Below, piece by piece: positions 1-5,391 of a DNA stretch of 5,391 bases (within the stretch, counting starts at the first letter, position 1; every line of letters starts with the position of its first letter). The notes under the pieces are model-generated. The model did not search any database, was not told where the DNA came from, and saw nothing but the letters and a program-made list of their open reading frames with translations. The DNA is from an uncultured Flammeovirgaceae bacterium (GTDB lineage: Bacteria > Bacteroidota > Bacteroidia > Cytophagales > Cyclobacteriaceae), in assembly GCA_946886805.1 (NCBI GenBank), contig CAMPJM010000318.1, positions 1 through 5,391 on the forward strand. The letters are read 5' to 3'. The position numbers and the translations under genes are program-made.

Positions 1-55
1 ATGTGAAAAACAGCTCTCCCGGCTACTCTGGCGCAAGCATCCGCTTGTGCCCTTC
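1..55. repeat. 55-bp direct repeat, copy 1, with strong hairpin
   Basis: These 55 bases recur without any mismatch at 238-292. The core is a palindrome: arm GGCGCAAGC at 30-38, loop ATCC at 39-42, arm GCTTGTGCC at 43-51, nine pairs including one G-T. A CTAC tetranucleotide lies just 5' of the stem, and GTAG is therefore read on the other strand. The form recalls REP elements moved by IS200-like REP-associated (RAYT) transposases, but that link is inference because no transposase is present. The copy begins at the window edge and may continue upstream. Confidence 0.9.
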
Positions 56-80
56 CAGGTCCACTAATTCCTAAAAAGTC

Positions 81-94
81 CAAGCGGACGCTTG
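81..94. repeat. Third, related palindromic unit between the direct repeats
   Basis: The sequence CAAGC, GGAC, GCTTG forms a 5-bp perfect stem with a 4-base loop. It matches the reverse complement of the hairpin core of the 55-bp repeats (CAAGC, GGAT, GCTTG) at 13 of 14 bases. It can therefore be read as a degenerate unit in the opposite orientation, giving an arrangement of three palindromes in about 290 bp. Confidence 0.6.
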
Positions 95-195
95 AACTAG
101 GCATAAGATGCTTTTGGACAGTAACAATTCTCCTTGATCACCTTAGTCGCAAAGCTTGCTATTCCTTTTAAATTCAAAAAAGCACTCCATGTATG

Positions 196-231
196 CAAAG
201 CTATAAGGCTTCCAAAACCTCATAGCTTTTG
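196..231. terminator. Stem-loop, possible terminator
   Basis: The left arm CAAAGCTATAAGG (196-208) pairs with CCTCATAGCTTTTG (218-231) around a 9-base loop, with one A-C mismatch and one bulged T. On the plus strand the stem runs into TTTTGTTTTC, so it could end transcription coming from the left. For the minus-strand sulfatase operon the nearest T run (six T) begins about 11 bases past the stem, which is a poor fit. I see the structure directly; the terminator role is a guess. Confidence 0.3.
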
Positions 232-237
232 TTTTCA

Positions 238-292
238 ATGTGAAAAACAGCTCTCCCGGCTACTCTGGCGCAAGCATCCGCTTGTGCCCTTC
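238..292. repeat. 55-bp direct repeat, copy 2, with strong hairpin
   Basis: This is a perfect copy of bases 1-55 in the same orientation, starting 237 bp later. Its hairpin arms are at 267-275 and 280-288 with the loop at 276-279. After the shared 55 bases the two flanks diverge at once, which fixes the right boundary at 292. The copy ends 92 bp past the sulfatase stop codon, in the direction of its transcription. Confidence 0.9.
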
Positions 293-312
293 TATGTTCC
301 TTTGGCGTAGCC

Positions 313-346
313 GAATTATTATCATTGCTAAAATCCATGATAATTC
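313..346. other. Weak A/T-rich stem-loop downstream of the last sulfatase
   Basis: GAATTATTATCAT (313-325) can pair with ATGATAATTC (337-346), giving ten pairs with a 3-base bulge and an 11-base loop. It begins about 40 bases beyond the sulfatase stop in the transcribed direction. It has no T tract on the minus strand, so it is not a standard intrinsic terminator. It might protect a transcript 3' end or be chance in A/T-rich DNA. Confidence 0.25.
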
Positions 347-384
347 AACTGCCCCCAGAAATATTTTGCTTGCTCCTTAATTAA

Positions 385-1947
385 TTACCAGGTTCCTTTA
401 TAGAGGTAATCTCGTTTTTTATGTGTTATGGGCTTCAAAGGGATCTCTAACCCGTCCGATTGCTCCAACCAATCCCATAATTCCGCATTCAGTTCCTTTG
501 CTAATTCCTGATATTCCGGATCCCGGATCAGGTTGTTCATTTCATAAGGATCCTTCTGAATATCATATAACTGATCAATGTCCCAAATACCTTGACTGCG
601 TATAAATTTATATTGATCTGTACGCACTGCATATTGGGTAGGCGTTTGAGGGAATGCATCCTCCCAATAATATTCATAAAAGATTTTATCACGCCAAGGT
701 GTGGTCTTGCCTTCCAGAATGGAGAGGAATGATTTCCCTTGCATTTGTGAAGGTTTTTTGACCCCCGCCATTTCAAGGATAGTCGGGGCGACGTCTATAT
801 TAAGCACCATTTCTTCGATCTTTGTCTGAGGTTCGATCAGTGCAGGGCAACGGGCCAGCAACGGCACACGCATGGATGCTTCAAAGGCAGTACGCTTGTC
901 GATCAGCCCATGTTCTCCAAAAGCGAAGCCATTGTCACCCATATAGACCACAAGGGTTTCTTCGTCTAAACCATTTTCTTCCAAATAATCTAAAACACGG
1001 CCAATGCTACTATCAATCCCCATCAGGGTCTCCAAATAATTCCGATAGGCAACATCAAAATCAGTTCGTCCATGATACATATAGTCCACGCCGTGCCAGC
1101 TATAGCGCTGATCCCTTACCCATTGCGGAATATCTTTATAATTAACTGTATATTCTGTTGCTTCTGCACGCTTGCCTTCCGAAAAAGACTTGCTTTTTTC
1201 ATCTGCAGTCGTAAACATAGATACAGGGTATTGTATCTCGAGATCATCATAACGTCCTTTATCGGGTTTGGCCGGGTCGAATGGTTCGTGTACAGCTTTG
1301 TGAGACAGGTAAACAAAAAAGGGCTTGTCTTTATCCCTTTTTTCCAACCAGTCCAGGGTCAGATCTGTCAAGGTCTCGGAAACATAACTGCTGTCTTTTT
1401 GCTGAACGTGTTTTCCGTTGATATTCAACAAATTATTATAATATTTTCCCTGTCCGCGAAAACTTACCCAATGGTTAAACCCGGGCCGCGGATCGTCGCT
1501 TCCGCCGCCCATGTGCCATTTGCCAAAAAAGGCTGTCTCATACCCCACTTTTTGCAGGTATTGAGGAAAGAAAATCAAGTCTGAAGGGGCAGGCGCAGCG
1601 TTATCCACTACCGTGTGGGTATGCGCATACTGCCCGGTCAGAATAGAGGCCCGGCTTGGGGAACAAAGCGCCGTAGTGACGAAAGCATTCTTAAAATGGA
1701 CACCCTCGTGTGCAAGCCTATCCATATTGGGTGTCTCTAACCCCGGCACTTTTCCTGTAAACCCCATGAAATCATACCGATGGTCATCGGACAGAATAAA
1801 AATGACATTCCTGGGCTTTATCTTTGGCAAGGTTTCGTAATTAAGATTGACATAGTTTTGGGCATATAAACAACCGGAGAAACCTGTATGAACAATCAGC
1901 ATAAAAGTAAATATGCTTATAAATATGTGACTTTTTTTTCTTTGCAT
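385..1947 (-). CDS. Secreted S1 family sulfatase (CSPSR type, GlcNAc-6-sulfatase/MdsA-like)
   Basis: This gene encodes a 520-residue formylglycine-dependent sulfatase that hydrolyses sulfate esters on a glycan outside the cytoplasm. The signature CSPSR is at residues 95-99, where Cys95 would be converted to formylglycine and Arg99 stabilises it. Metal ligands are probably Asp54-Asp55 (SDDHR) and Asp338-Asn339 (GDNG). GKWH at 142-145, His216/His220 and Lys351 (IDKR) complete a usual S1 active site. The C-terminal subdomain includes LYDIQKDPYEMNNL. An N-terminal signal peptide has basic residues and then a hydrophobic core; cleavage may follow LYA (residue 29), or FSGC (23-26) may act as an imperfect lipobox. 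I chose the ATG at 1947. An in-frame TTG nine bases upstream (1956) would only add MKF before the natural signal peptide. The gene lies 26 bp after the preceding sulfatase, which implies co-transcription. The SDDHR and DKRTAFEASMRVP pattern recalls the MdsA/N-acetylglucosamine-6-sulfatase group (perhaps S1_11), but the substrate is not provable here. Confidence 0.95.
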   Translation of the reverse strand: MQRKKSHIFISIFTFMLIVHTGFSGCLYAQNYVNLNYETLPKIKPRNVIFILSDDHRYDFMGFTGKVPGLETPNMDRLAHEGVHFKNAFVTTALCSPSRASILTGQYAHTHTVVDNAAPAPSDLIFFPQYLQKVGYETAFFGKWHMGGGSDDPRPGFNHWVSFRGQGKYYNNLLNINGKHVQQKDSSYVSETLTDLTLDWLEKRDKDKPFFVYLSHKAVHEPFDPAKPDKGRYDDLEIQYPVSMFTTADEKSKSFSEGKRAEATEYTVNYKDIPQWVRDQRYSWHGVDYMYHGRTDFDVAYRNYLETLMGIDSSIGRVLDYLEENGLDEETLVVYMGDNGFAFGEHGLIDKRTAFEASMRVPLLARCPALIEPQTKIEEMVLNIDVAPTILEMAGVKKPSQMQGKSFLSILEGKTTPWRDKIFYEYYWEDAFPQTPTQYAVRTDQYKFIRSQGIWDIDQLYDIQKDPYEMNNLIRDPEYQELAKELNAELWDWLEQSDGLEIPLKPITHKKRDYLYKGTW

Positions 1948-1973
1948 AAATTTCAAGTTTAATTGTCTAAAGT

Positions 1974-3428
1974 TTATAACTCAACAACTGTTGCCGCTTC
2001 CCTAATATTTTCACCTTTCCTATCCGTTATATTATCGCCCAGGTCTTCCCTTGCCTCCTCTGCTAATTTTAGCATTTTTTCTACCATCTCCGGATAGTGT
2101 TGCTGCACATCATACACCGTACCGGGGTCGTGGGTAAGATTGTATAAAGCCATAGGAATTGAAATCTCTGGTGTGGCTGAGCGCTTACCGTCTTTTCCGT
2201 GCGGTGTTTTTGTATAAGTCTTGGATTTATGCGGCAATACCAGTTCCCAGTTTTTATAACGGATTAACTTTAGCCCACCCTTGTAATAGACATAAAACAC
2301 TTCCCTGGGGGTCTGATCGGATTTTCCCGTAAGTAATGGTAGAAAATTCAGGCCATCGATTTTTTTCGAGGGCAATTCGGCATTTGTAGCGGCAACAATA
2401 GTGGGTAAAATATCCATATTTGTTAACAATTGGCTGCATATACGGCCCGGTGCTACTTTTGCTGGCCAGCGGATAAAACAGGGCACCCGGGTTCCACCAT
2501 CCCAGGCGGTTCCTTTGCCTTCCCGCAACCCGCCTGTCGAACCGGCATGATTACCGAAACAGAGCCAAGGGCCATTGTCACTGGTAACAATTAGTAGCGT
2601 ATTTTCTGCCAAATCTGTTTTGTCCAGTGCGTCCATTACGCTTCCTACAGCCCAATCTATTTCGCTCATCATATCGCCGAACAGCCCAGCCTCGGTCTTT
2701 CCTCTAAACCGTTCTGATGCGGCTATCGGCGCATGCGGCATAGAATAGGCTAGGTATAGAAAGAAAGGACGTTCTTTATTTTTCTTAATGAATTGTTCCG
2801 CTTTTTTGGTGAGTGTGACGGTCAGGGCGGACTGGTCTTCCAGGGTTTTGATAGTACCTATTTGTGTATCCCCTTCAATTATCGGAAGGCGAGGAAACCG
2901 CATGCGAAAATCTGTAGTATCTGTAACAGGGTTCCCTTCGAAATCTACCGGCCACATGTCATTTGAGTACGGAATACCATAAAAGCTATCAAACCCGTAG
3001 TTCAATGGCAAGTAAGGTGCTTTCGAGCCCAAATGCCATTTTCCCAACATCCCTGTAGTATATCCGGCCTTTTTTAGAAGGCTTGCGATAGTTTCCTCAG
3101 AAGGGTTCAGCGCTTTTTTACTCCAGGGCATTAACGCACCATTGTCTAAGCCAATCCTGGAGGGGTAGCAGCCGGTGAGCAACGCTGCTCTGGAAGGAGT
3201 GCATACAGCCTGTGCTGCATAAAAATGCGTGAATCGCATTCCTTCCCGAGCAAGACGATTGAAGTTGGGCGTATTGTATCCGGTAGCCCCATAAGGTTCT
3301 GTATCGCCATAACCCATATCATCCATATTGATAATAATGATATTAGGCTGCTGGGTAGCTTTTTTCTGCTGTCCCGAAGCCTGAAAGGCCAGCAAAGAGG
3401 CTATTAAAATAAAAATGATAGATTTCAT
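1974..3428 (-). CDS. Secreted S1 family sulfatase (CTPSR type, arylsulfatase A-like)
   Basis: This gene encodes a 484-residue sulfatase, a normal length for the family. A clear signal peptide covers about residues 1-19 (hydrophobic core 3-15, then ASG before QQ), so the enzyme is exported to the periplasm or beyond. The signature CTPSR is at 76-80, with Cys76 as the formylglycine precursor. Asp36-Asp37 (MDDMGYGD) and Asp284-Asn285 (SDNGP) are probable calcium ligands. GKWH at 129-132, His232 in MPHAP and Lys305 in REGKGTAWDGGTRVP are probable catalytic or sulfate-binding residues. The order of motifs and the ending DLGDNITDRKGENIRE resemble arylsulfatase A-like proteins of Bacteroidota PULs (S1_15/S1_16-like is my guess). 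I chose the ATG at 3428. The longer reading frame from a TTG at 3467 adds 13 polar residues ahead of the signal peptide and is unlikely. The sequence differs strongly from the neighbouring sulfatase, so the two are not a recent duplication and probably attack different sulfate positions. Confidence 0.95.
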   Translation of the reverse strand: MKSIIFILIASLLAFQASGQQKKATQQPNIIIINMDDMGYGDTEPYGATGYNTPNFNRLAREGMRFTHFYAAQAVCTPSRAALLTGCYPSRIGLDNGALMPWSKKALNPSEETIASLLKKAGYTTGMLGKWHLGSKAPYLPLNYGFDSFYGIPYSNDMWPVDFEGNPVTDTTDFRMRFPRLPIIEGDTQIGTIKTLEDQSALTVTLTKKAEQFIKKNKERPFFLYLAYSMPHAPIAASERFRGKTEAGLFGDMMSEIDWAVGSVMDALDKTDLAENTLLIVTSDNGPWLCFGNHAGSTGGLREGKGTAWDGGTRVPCFIRWPAKVAPGRICSQLLTNMDILPTIVAATNAELPSKKIDGLNFLPLLTGKSDQTPREVFYVYYKGGLKLIRYKNWELVLPHKSKTYTKTPHGKDGKRSATPEISIPMALYNLTHDPGTVYDVQQHYPEMVEKMLKLAEEAREDLGDNITDRKGENIREAATVVEL

Positions 3429-3440
3429 ATGTTTTTTTAT
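3429..3440 (-). promoter_or_regulatory. A-rich leader directly before the sulfatase start
   Basis: Read on the minus strand, these bases are ATAAAAAAACAT just ahead of the ATG at 3428. There is no Shine-Dalgarno match. A-rich leaders of this kind are the usual translation start context in Bacteroidota, and together with the signal peptide that begins here they favour this ATG over the TTG at 3467. Confidence 0.45.
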
Positions 3441-3480
3441 TCGTGTTTTTTCTGTAGGATTGAACAAACCATCTTTCTTA

Positions 3481-3512
3481 CCTCACCTAAATCCTTTAAA
3501 AGGGAGGACTTT
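3481..3512. repeat. REP-like palindromic repeat, left unit of an inverted pair
   Basis: The unit begins CCTCACCTAAATCC and ends AAAGGGAGGACTTT, with CCTTT and AAAGG forming a small central stem. On the opposite strand it reads as a CTCC ... AGGTGAGG element. I recall very similar sequences as dispersed intergenic repeats in many Bacteroidota genomes; this is memory, not a search. It ends 52 bases upstream of the sulfatase ATG and so may be within the 5' untranslated leader. Confidence 0.6.
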
Positions 3513-3570
3513 CTTCGGATTGCATTAGAGGTTAATATTATCCTGAAATGTGTTTTAAACCGCTAACATA

Positions 3571-3610
3571 ACTCCCTTCTCCTGAAGGAGAAAGACCTGG
3601 GATGAGGTGT
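3571..3610. repeat. REP-like palindromic repeat, right unit of an inverted pair
   Basis: The centre is a perfect 6-bp stem, TTCTCC (3577-3582) and GGAGAA (3587-3592), around TGAA. It is followed by ACCTGGGATGAGGTG. Its reverse complement shares ACCTCA at one end, CTTT in the middle and AAGGGAG at the other end with the unit at 3481-3512. The two units are therefore related and lie in opposite orientations about 58 bp apart, like the paired units of a BIME. Confidence 0.6.
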
Positions 3611-3738
3611 TAAAAACAACAAGGCAGTTTATTTAATCCTAATTTTCAATTCATTAATATTCGATCTCAGCTTATAACAAGCGACAAACATAAGATTTCA
3701 GGCACCAGACCGAAAATCAGAAAGTTTCGTCTTACACC

Positions 3739-3766
3739 TTGCCTATTGCCTTTTGTTAATTGCCTA
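3739..3766. repeat. Degenerate 7-bp tandem repeat (TTGCCTA)
   Basis: Four 7-base units follow each other in exact register: TTGCCTA, TTGCCTT, TTGTTAA, TTGCCTA. Three of the four share TTGCCT. The 7 bases before (TTACACC) may be a decayed fifth unit. Such heptameric short tandem repeats are known in some bacterial intergenic regions; their function here is unknown. Confidence 0.55.
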
Positions 3767-3778
3767 CTTTCCCTACAA

Positions 3779-3830
3779 TTAGCTTTACCTGTAGTTCTGA
3801 GATCTTTTTTCTCTCGAAATGGAAAGCTAA
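3779..3830. other. Inverted repeat immediately after the GH28 stop codon
   Basis: TTAGCTTT (3779-3786) and AAAGCTAA (3823-3830) are perfect 8-bp inverted arms separated by 36 bases; the distal arm ends two bases short of the stop codon. The spacer contains a smaller GAGA/TCTC pairing around an A/T run. A transcript leaving GH28 would fold here, but there is no T tract after the stem, so it is a weak terminator candidate at best. It may instead partly uncouple GH28 from sulfatase expression. Confidence 0.35.
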
Positions 3831-3832
3831 GT

Positions 3833-5362
3833 TTATTTGTTGACTTCTGCCTTTCCTTGCCTTTCTGACAGTTCAACTACTTTTTGATCCCATCCTAGCG
3901 GAGCCTCAATGTCGATGTCCTCAACTTTCCATCCTTTGAAAAAGACCTCGGCACCTGAATTGCTTATTTTTCCAATATTTTCAATCTGCAAACCCTTCAC
4001 ATCTACGGCTATCACAGGCACCCGGGGATCCGCTTCTTCAGAATGGAGCATTAAGCCATTTATTTGTATGTTTTTGGCATGTCGGATAAACAACCCGGAG
4101 GAAGGCAACTCTTCCCAAACGGTTGGCTGTGGATATCCTTTTTCGTCCTCTTTGACTTTTGAAACATCACTGATATAGTCGCCCTCTTCAAGTCCTCCTT
4201 TATTATAGAACTGGATATTGGATAGGGAAAGGTTTTCAATATAATGTCCGGATATTGCTGTAATGGAAGACGAGTAATTACCGGTTTCGTAAGCCGTTAT
4301 ATTGCTGATCACAATATTGCGCATACTGCCCATGGGCGGTGCCGGTGCATCTTTTGTATGCTTTCTGGCGCGGTTTCCCAGCCTGACATATAGCGGACAG
4401 CTCGTACCTTCAATGGTAATATTGCTGATGCTGACACCTTCCATGGTTCCGCCGTCCACAATTTCAAGCGATATACCTGTGATTCCCCTGGGAGTGCCGA
4501 AGATGGGAGGATCGGGATTGGTACTTGGCTTTACCACACAATTGGAAATAGAAATATTTTTAAATCCGCCGGTGGATTCCGTTCCGGCTTTGATGGCATT
4601 ACAAAAACTGGAAACGATACAATTGGTGATCACAATATCTTCGCAGGCGGCGGCACCGGTGCTTTTTAGCACAATGGCATCGTCGTCGGTATCAAAAACA
4701 GAATTAGAAAGCGTAAATCTTCTGCACCCGTCTATATCAATTCCATCGTTATTCCGGTTGGAATGATTATATACGTTAATACGGTCAACAACCACGTCTT
4801 CACAATTCAGGTAATGTTGGTTCCAGATACCCGAGTTCCGCATTTTAACCCCTTCTACCCGTACAAATTTGCAGGAAATGAAGAGGATATTCCTGGGCCG
4901 GCCGTCCCTGTCGCTGCCGTACTTGGCATTCGGATCAGGTTTTTGCTTGGCCCCGTTGCCATCTATGGTACCGAAGCCAGTGATGGCAATATTGGTAGCT
5001 TCATTCGCATAAATCAGCGCGCGCCATCCGCCCGGGTCTTTTTGTGAACGGTAATCGGGCAACGGCTGCATGGGAAAATCTTTGATATCCGTGCTTGCCA
5101 GGAGGGTGGCACCCATAGCCAAGTGCAGTTCCACATTATCCTTCATCACTATAGTCCCAGAACGGAATACGCCCGTCGGGATCACTACCCTTCCTCCACC
5201 GTTCTCATAACAGGCTTGTACGGCTTTGTTAATCGGCTCAGTATTCAACTCATTTAAGCCCGGTTTAGCACCGTAATCTGTGATCAAAAAATCTTTTGCC
5301 AGGCTTTCTTCAACAAAGAAGCAAATCAATAGACACAATAAAACACTTACCTTACTTGTCAT
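3833..5362 (-). CDS. Secreted GH28-type (polygalacturonase-like) glycoside hydrolase
   Basis: This gene encodes a 509-residue exported right-handed beta-helix enzyme of the GH28 type. Known members cleave alpha-linked galacturonic acid or rhamnogalacturonan bonds by inversion. A signal peptide covers residues 1-22 (hydrophobic core 5-17, cleavage after SLA). Residues 27-69 (ITDYGAKPG ... VVIPTGVFRSG) are the usual N-terminal cap of these helices. Repeated turns with N-I-x-I-x-N/G patterns follow, such as NIAITGFGTIDGNG (124-137) and NISISNCVV (269-277). The acidic catalytic motifs are NNDGIDIDG at 204-212 and TDDDAIVLKS at 225-234. The third classic motif, GHG, is absent: the aligned stretch is SSFCNAIKAGTES (251-263), with Asn255 where the histidine would fall. 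The start is an ATG, and the 29 bases ahead of it are almost purely A/T. The two sulfatases downstream suggest a sulfated, acidic substrate rather than simple pectin. Family assignment is firm; exact bond specificity is unknown. Confidence 0.92.
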   Translation of the reverse strand: MTSKVSVLLCLLICFFVEESLAKDFLITDYGAKPGLNELNTEPINKAVQACYENGGGRVVIPTGVFRSGTIVMKDNVELHLAMGATLLASTDIKDFPMQPLPDYRSQKDPGGWRALIYANEATNIAITGFGTIDGNGAKQKPDPNAKYGSDRDGRPRNILFISCKFVRVEGVKMRNSGIWNQHYLNCEDVVVDRINVYNHSNRNNDGIDIDGCRRFTLSNSVFDTDDDAIVLKSTGAAACEDIVITNCIVSSFCNAIKAGTESTGGFKNISISNCVVKPSTNPDPPIFGTPRGITGISLEIVDGGTMEGVSISNITIEGTSCPLYVRLGNRARKHTKDAPAPPMGSMRNIVISNITAYETGNYSSSITAISGHYIENLSLSNIQFYNKGGLEEGDYISDVSKVKEDEKGYPQPTVWEELPSSGLFIRHAKNIQINGLMLHSEEADPRVPVIAVDVKGLQIENIGKISNSGAEVFFKGWKVEDIDIEAPLGWDQKVVELSERQGKAEVNK

Positions 5363-5391
5363 TAGTACTTATTTATAATTAATAATATATT
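5363..5391 (-). other. A/T-rich leader of the GH28 gene, cut by the window edge
   Basis: These 29 bases before the GH28 ATG are nearly all A and T (minus strand: AATATATTATTAATTATAAA and onward). They contain no Shine-Dalgarno site and no TAnnTTTG-type promoter box. Whether another gene lies just upstream in the same operon cannot be seen. Confidence 0.4.

Larger units (their letters stand above)
1..384. other. Non-coding region downstream of the sulfatase pair
   Basis: I see no convincing coding sequence on either strand in these 384 bases. The stretch lies downstream of the last minus-strand gene. It holds two identical 55-bp direct repeats, a third related palindrome between them, one good stem-loop and one weak A/T-rich stem-loop. 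The left border is the window edge, so the first repeat may extend further. Confidence 0.7.
3429..3832. other. Repeat-rich intergenic region between GH28 and the sulfatases
   Basis: This 404-bp stretch separates the GH28 gene from the sulfatase pair. It contains no plausible gene. The only open frame of any length (minus strand, 69 codons, 3667-3876) is polar and low in complexity, overlaps the GH28 end and crosses the heptad repeat. The region carries a long inverted repeat near the GH28 stop, a 7-bp tandem repeat and an inverted pair of REP-like palindromes. A promoter for the sulfatases probably lies here, but I could not identify one securely. Confidence 0.7.

Noticed and set aside
1..292. 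CRISPR array suggested by identical repeats with a palindromic core
   Set aside because: Only two copies are present, the repeat is 55 bp and the spacer 182 bp, there is no regular array, and no cas gene is visible.
1072..1584. Plus-strand open frame of 170 codons inside the distal sulfatase gene
   Set aside because: It lies entirely antisense to a clear sulfatase with intact motifs, and its translation resembles no family I know. It is a shadow frame.
3685..3692. Possible Bacteroidota -7 promoter box (minus strand TATGTTTG) for the sulfatases
   Set aside because: It matches TAnnTTTG, but there is no TTG-type -33 element at the expected distance and it lies over 250 bases from the start. 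One short match is too weak to annotate.
3429..3832. Broken gene remnant in the GH28-sulfatase gap
   Set aside because: No frame gives recognisable protein motifs, and most of the sequence is accounted for by palindromes, heptads and A/T-rich DNA.
3667..3876. Small minus-strand open frame of 69 codons between GH28 and the sulfatases
   Set aside because: It overlaps the end of GH28, runs through the heptad repeat, is rich in K, R and Q with no domain, and has no supporting start context.
4302..4766. Plus-strand open frame of 154 codons antisense to GH28
   Set aside because: The repetitive beta-helix coding sequence produces long hydrophobic antisense frames by composition. The GH28 motifs on the minus strand are decisive.

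Overview
The window looks like a piece of a polysaccharide-degradation locus (PUL-like) from a member of the Bacteroidota. Three points support this. All three genes are secreted carbohydrate-active or sulfatase enzymes. Their starts are preceded by A/T-rich leaders with no Shine-Dalgarno sequence, which is usual in that phylum. The gene-free stretches carry short palindromic repeats of the kind I recall as dispersed elements in Bacteroidota genomes. Genus or family cannot be decided from this sequence. A marine or gut glycan degrader would fit.

Layout: all three genes lie on the minus strand, so they are transcribed from right to left. The first (3833-5362) encodes a secreted parallel beta-helix glycoside hydrolase of the GH28 (polygalacturonase-like) type. 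A 404-bp gap follows (3429-3832) that holds no convincing gene but is rich in repeats: an inverted repeat just past the GH28 stop, four in-register 7-bp units, and an inverted pair of REP-like palindromes. Next come two formylglycine-dependent S1 sulfatases 26 bp apart, at 1974-3428 (CTPSR signature) and 385-1947 (CSPSR signature). They are almost certainly one transcription unit. The last 384 bp (1-384) are non-coding and hold two identical 55-bp direct repeats, each with a strong hairpin, plus a third related palindrome between them.

Likely joint role (inference): the GH28-type enzyme would cut uronic-acid or related linkages in a polysaccharide, and the two sulfatases, which look like different S1 subfamilies, would remove sulfates at two different positions. 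This points to a sulfated, probably acidic glycan rather than plain pectin. No SusC/SusD pair, regulator or formylglycine-generating enzyme lies in the window, so transport, control and sulfatase maturation must be encoded elsewhere.

I see no obviously new defence or mobile system. The points most worth a second look are the GH28 catalytic region, which lacks the canonical histidine motif, and the repeat architecture of the two intergenic regions.
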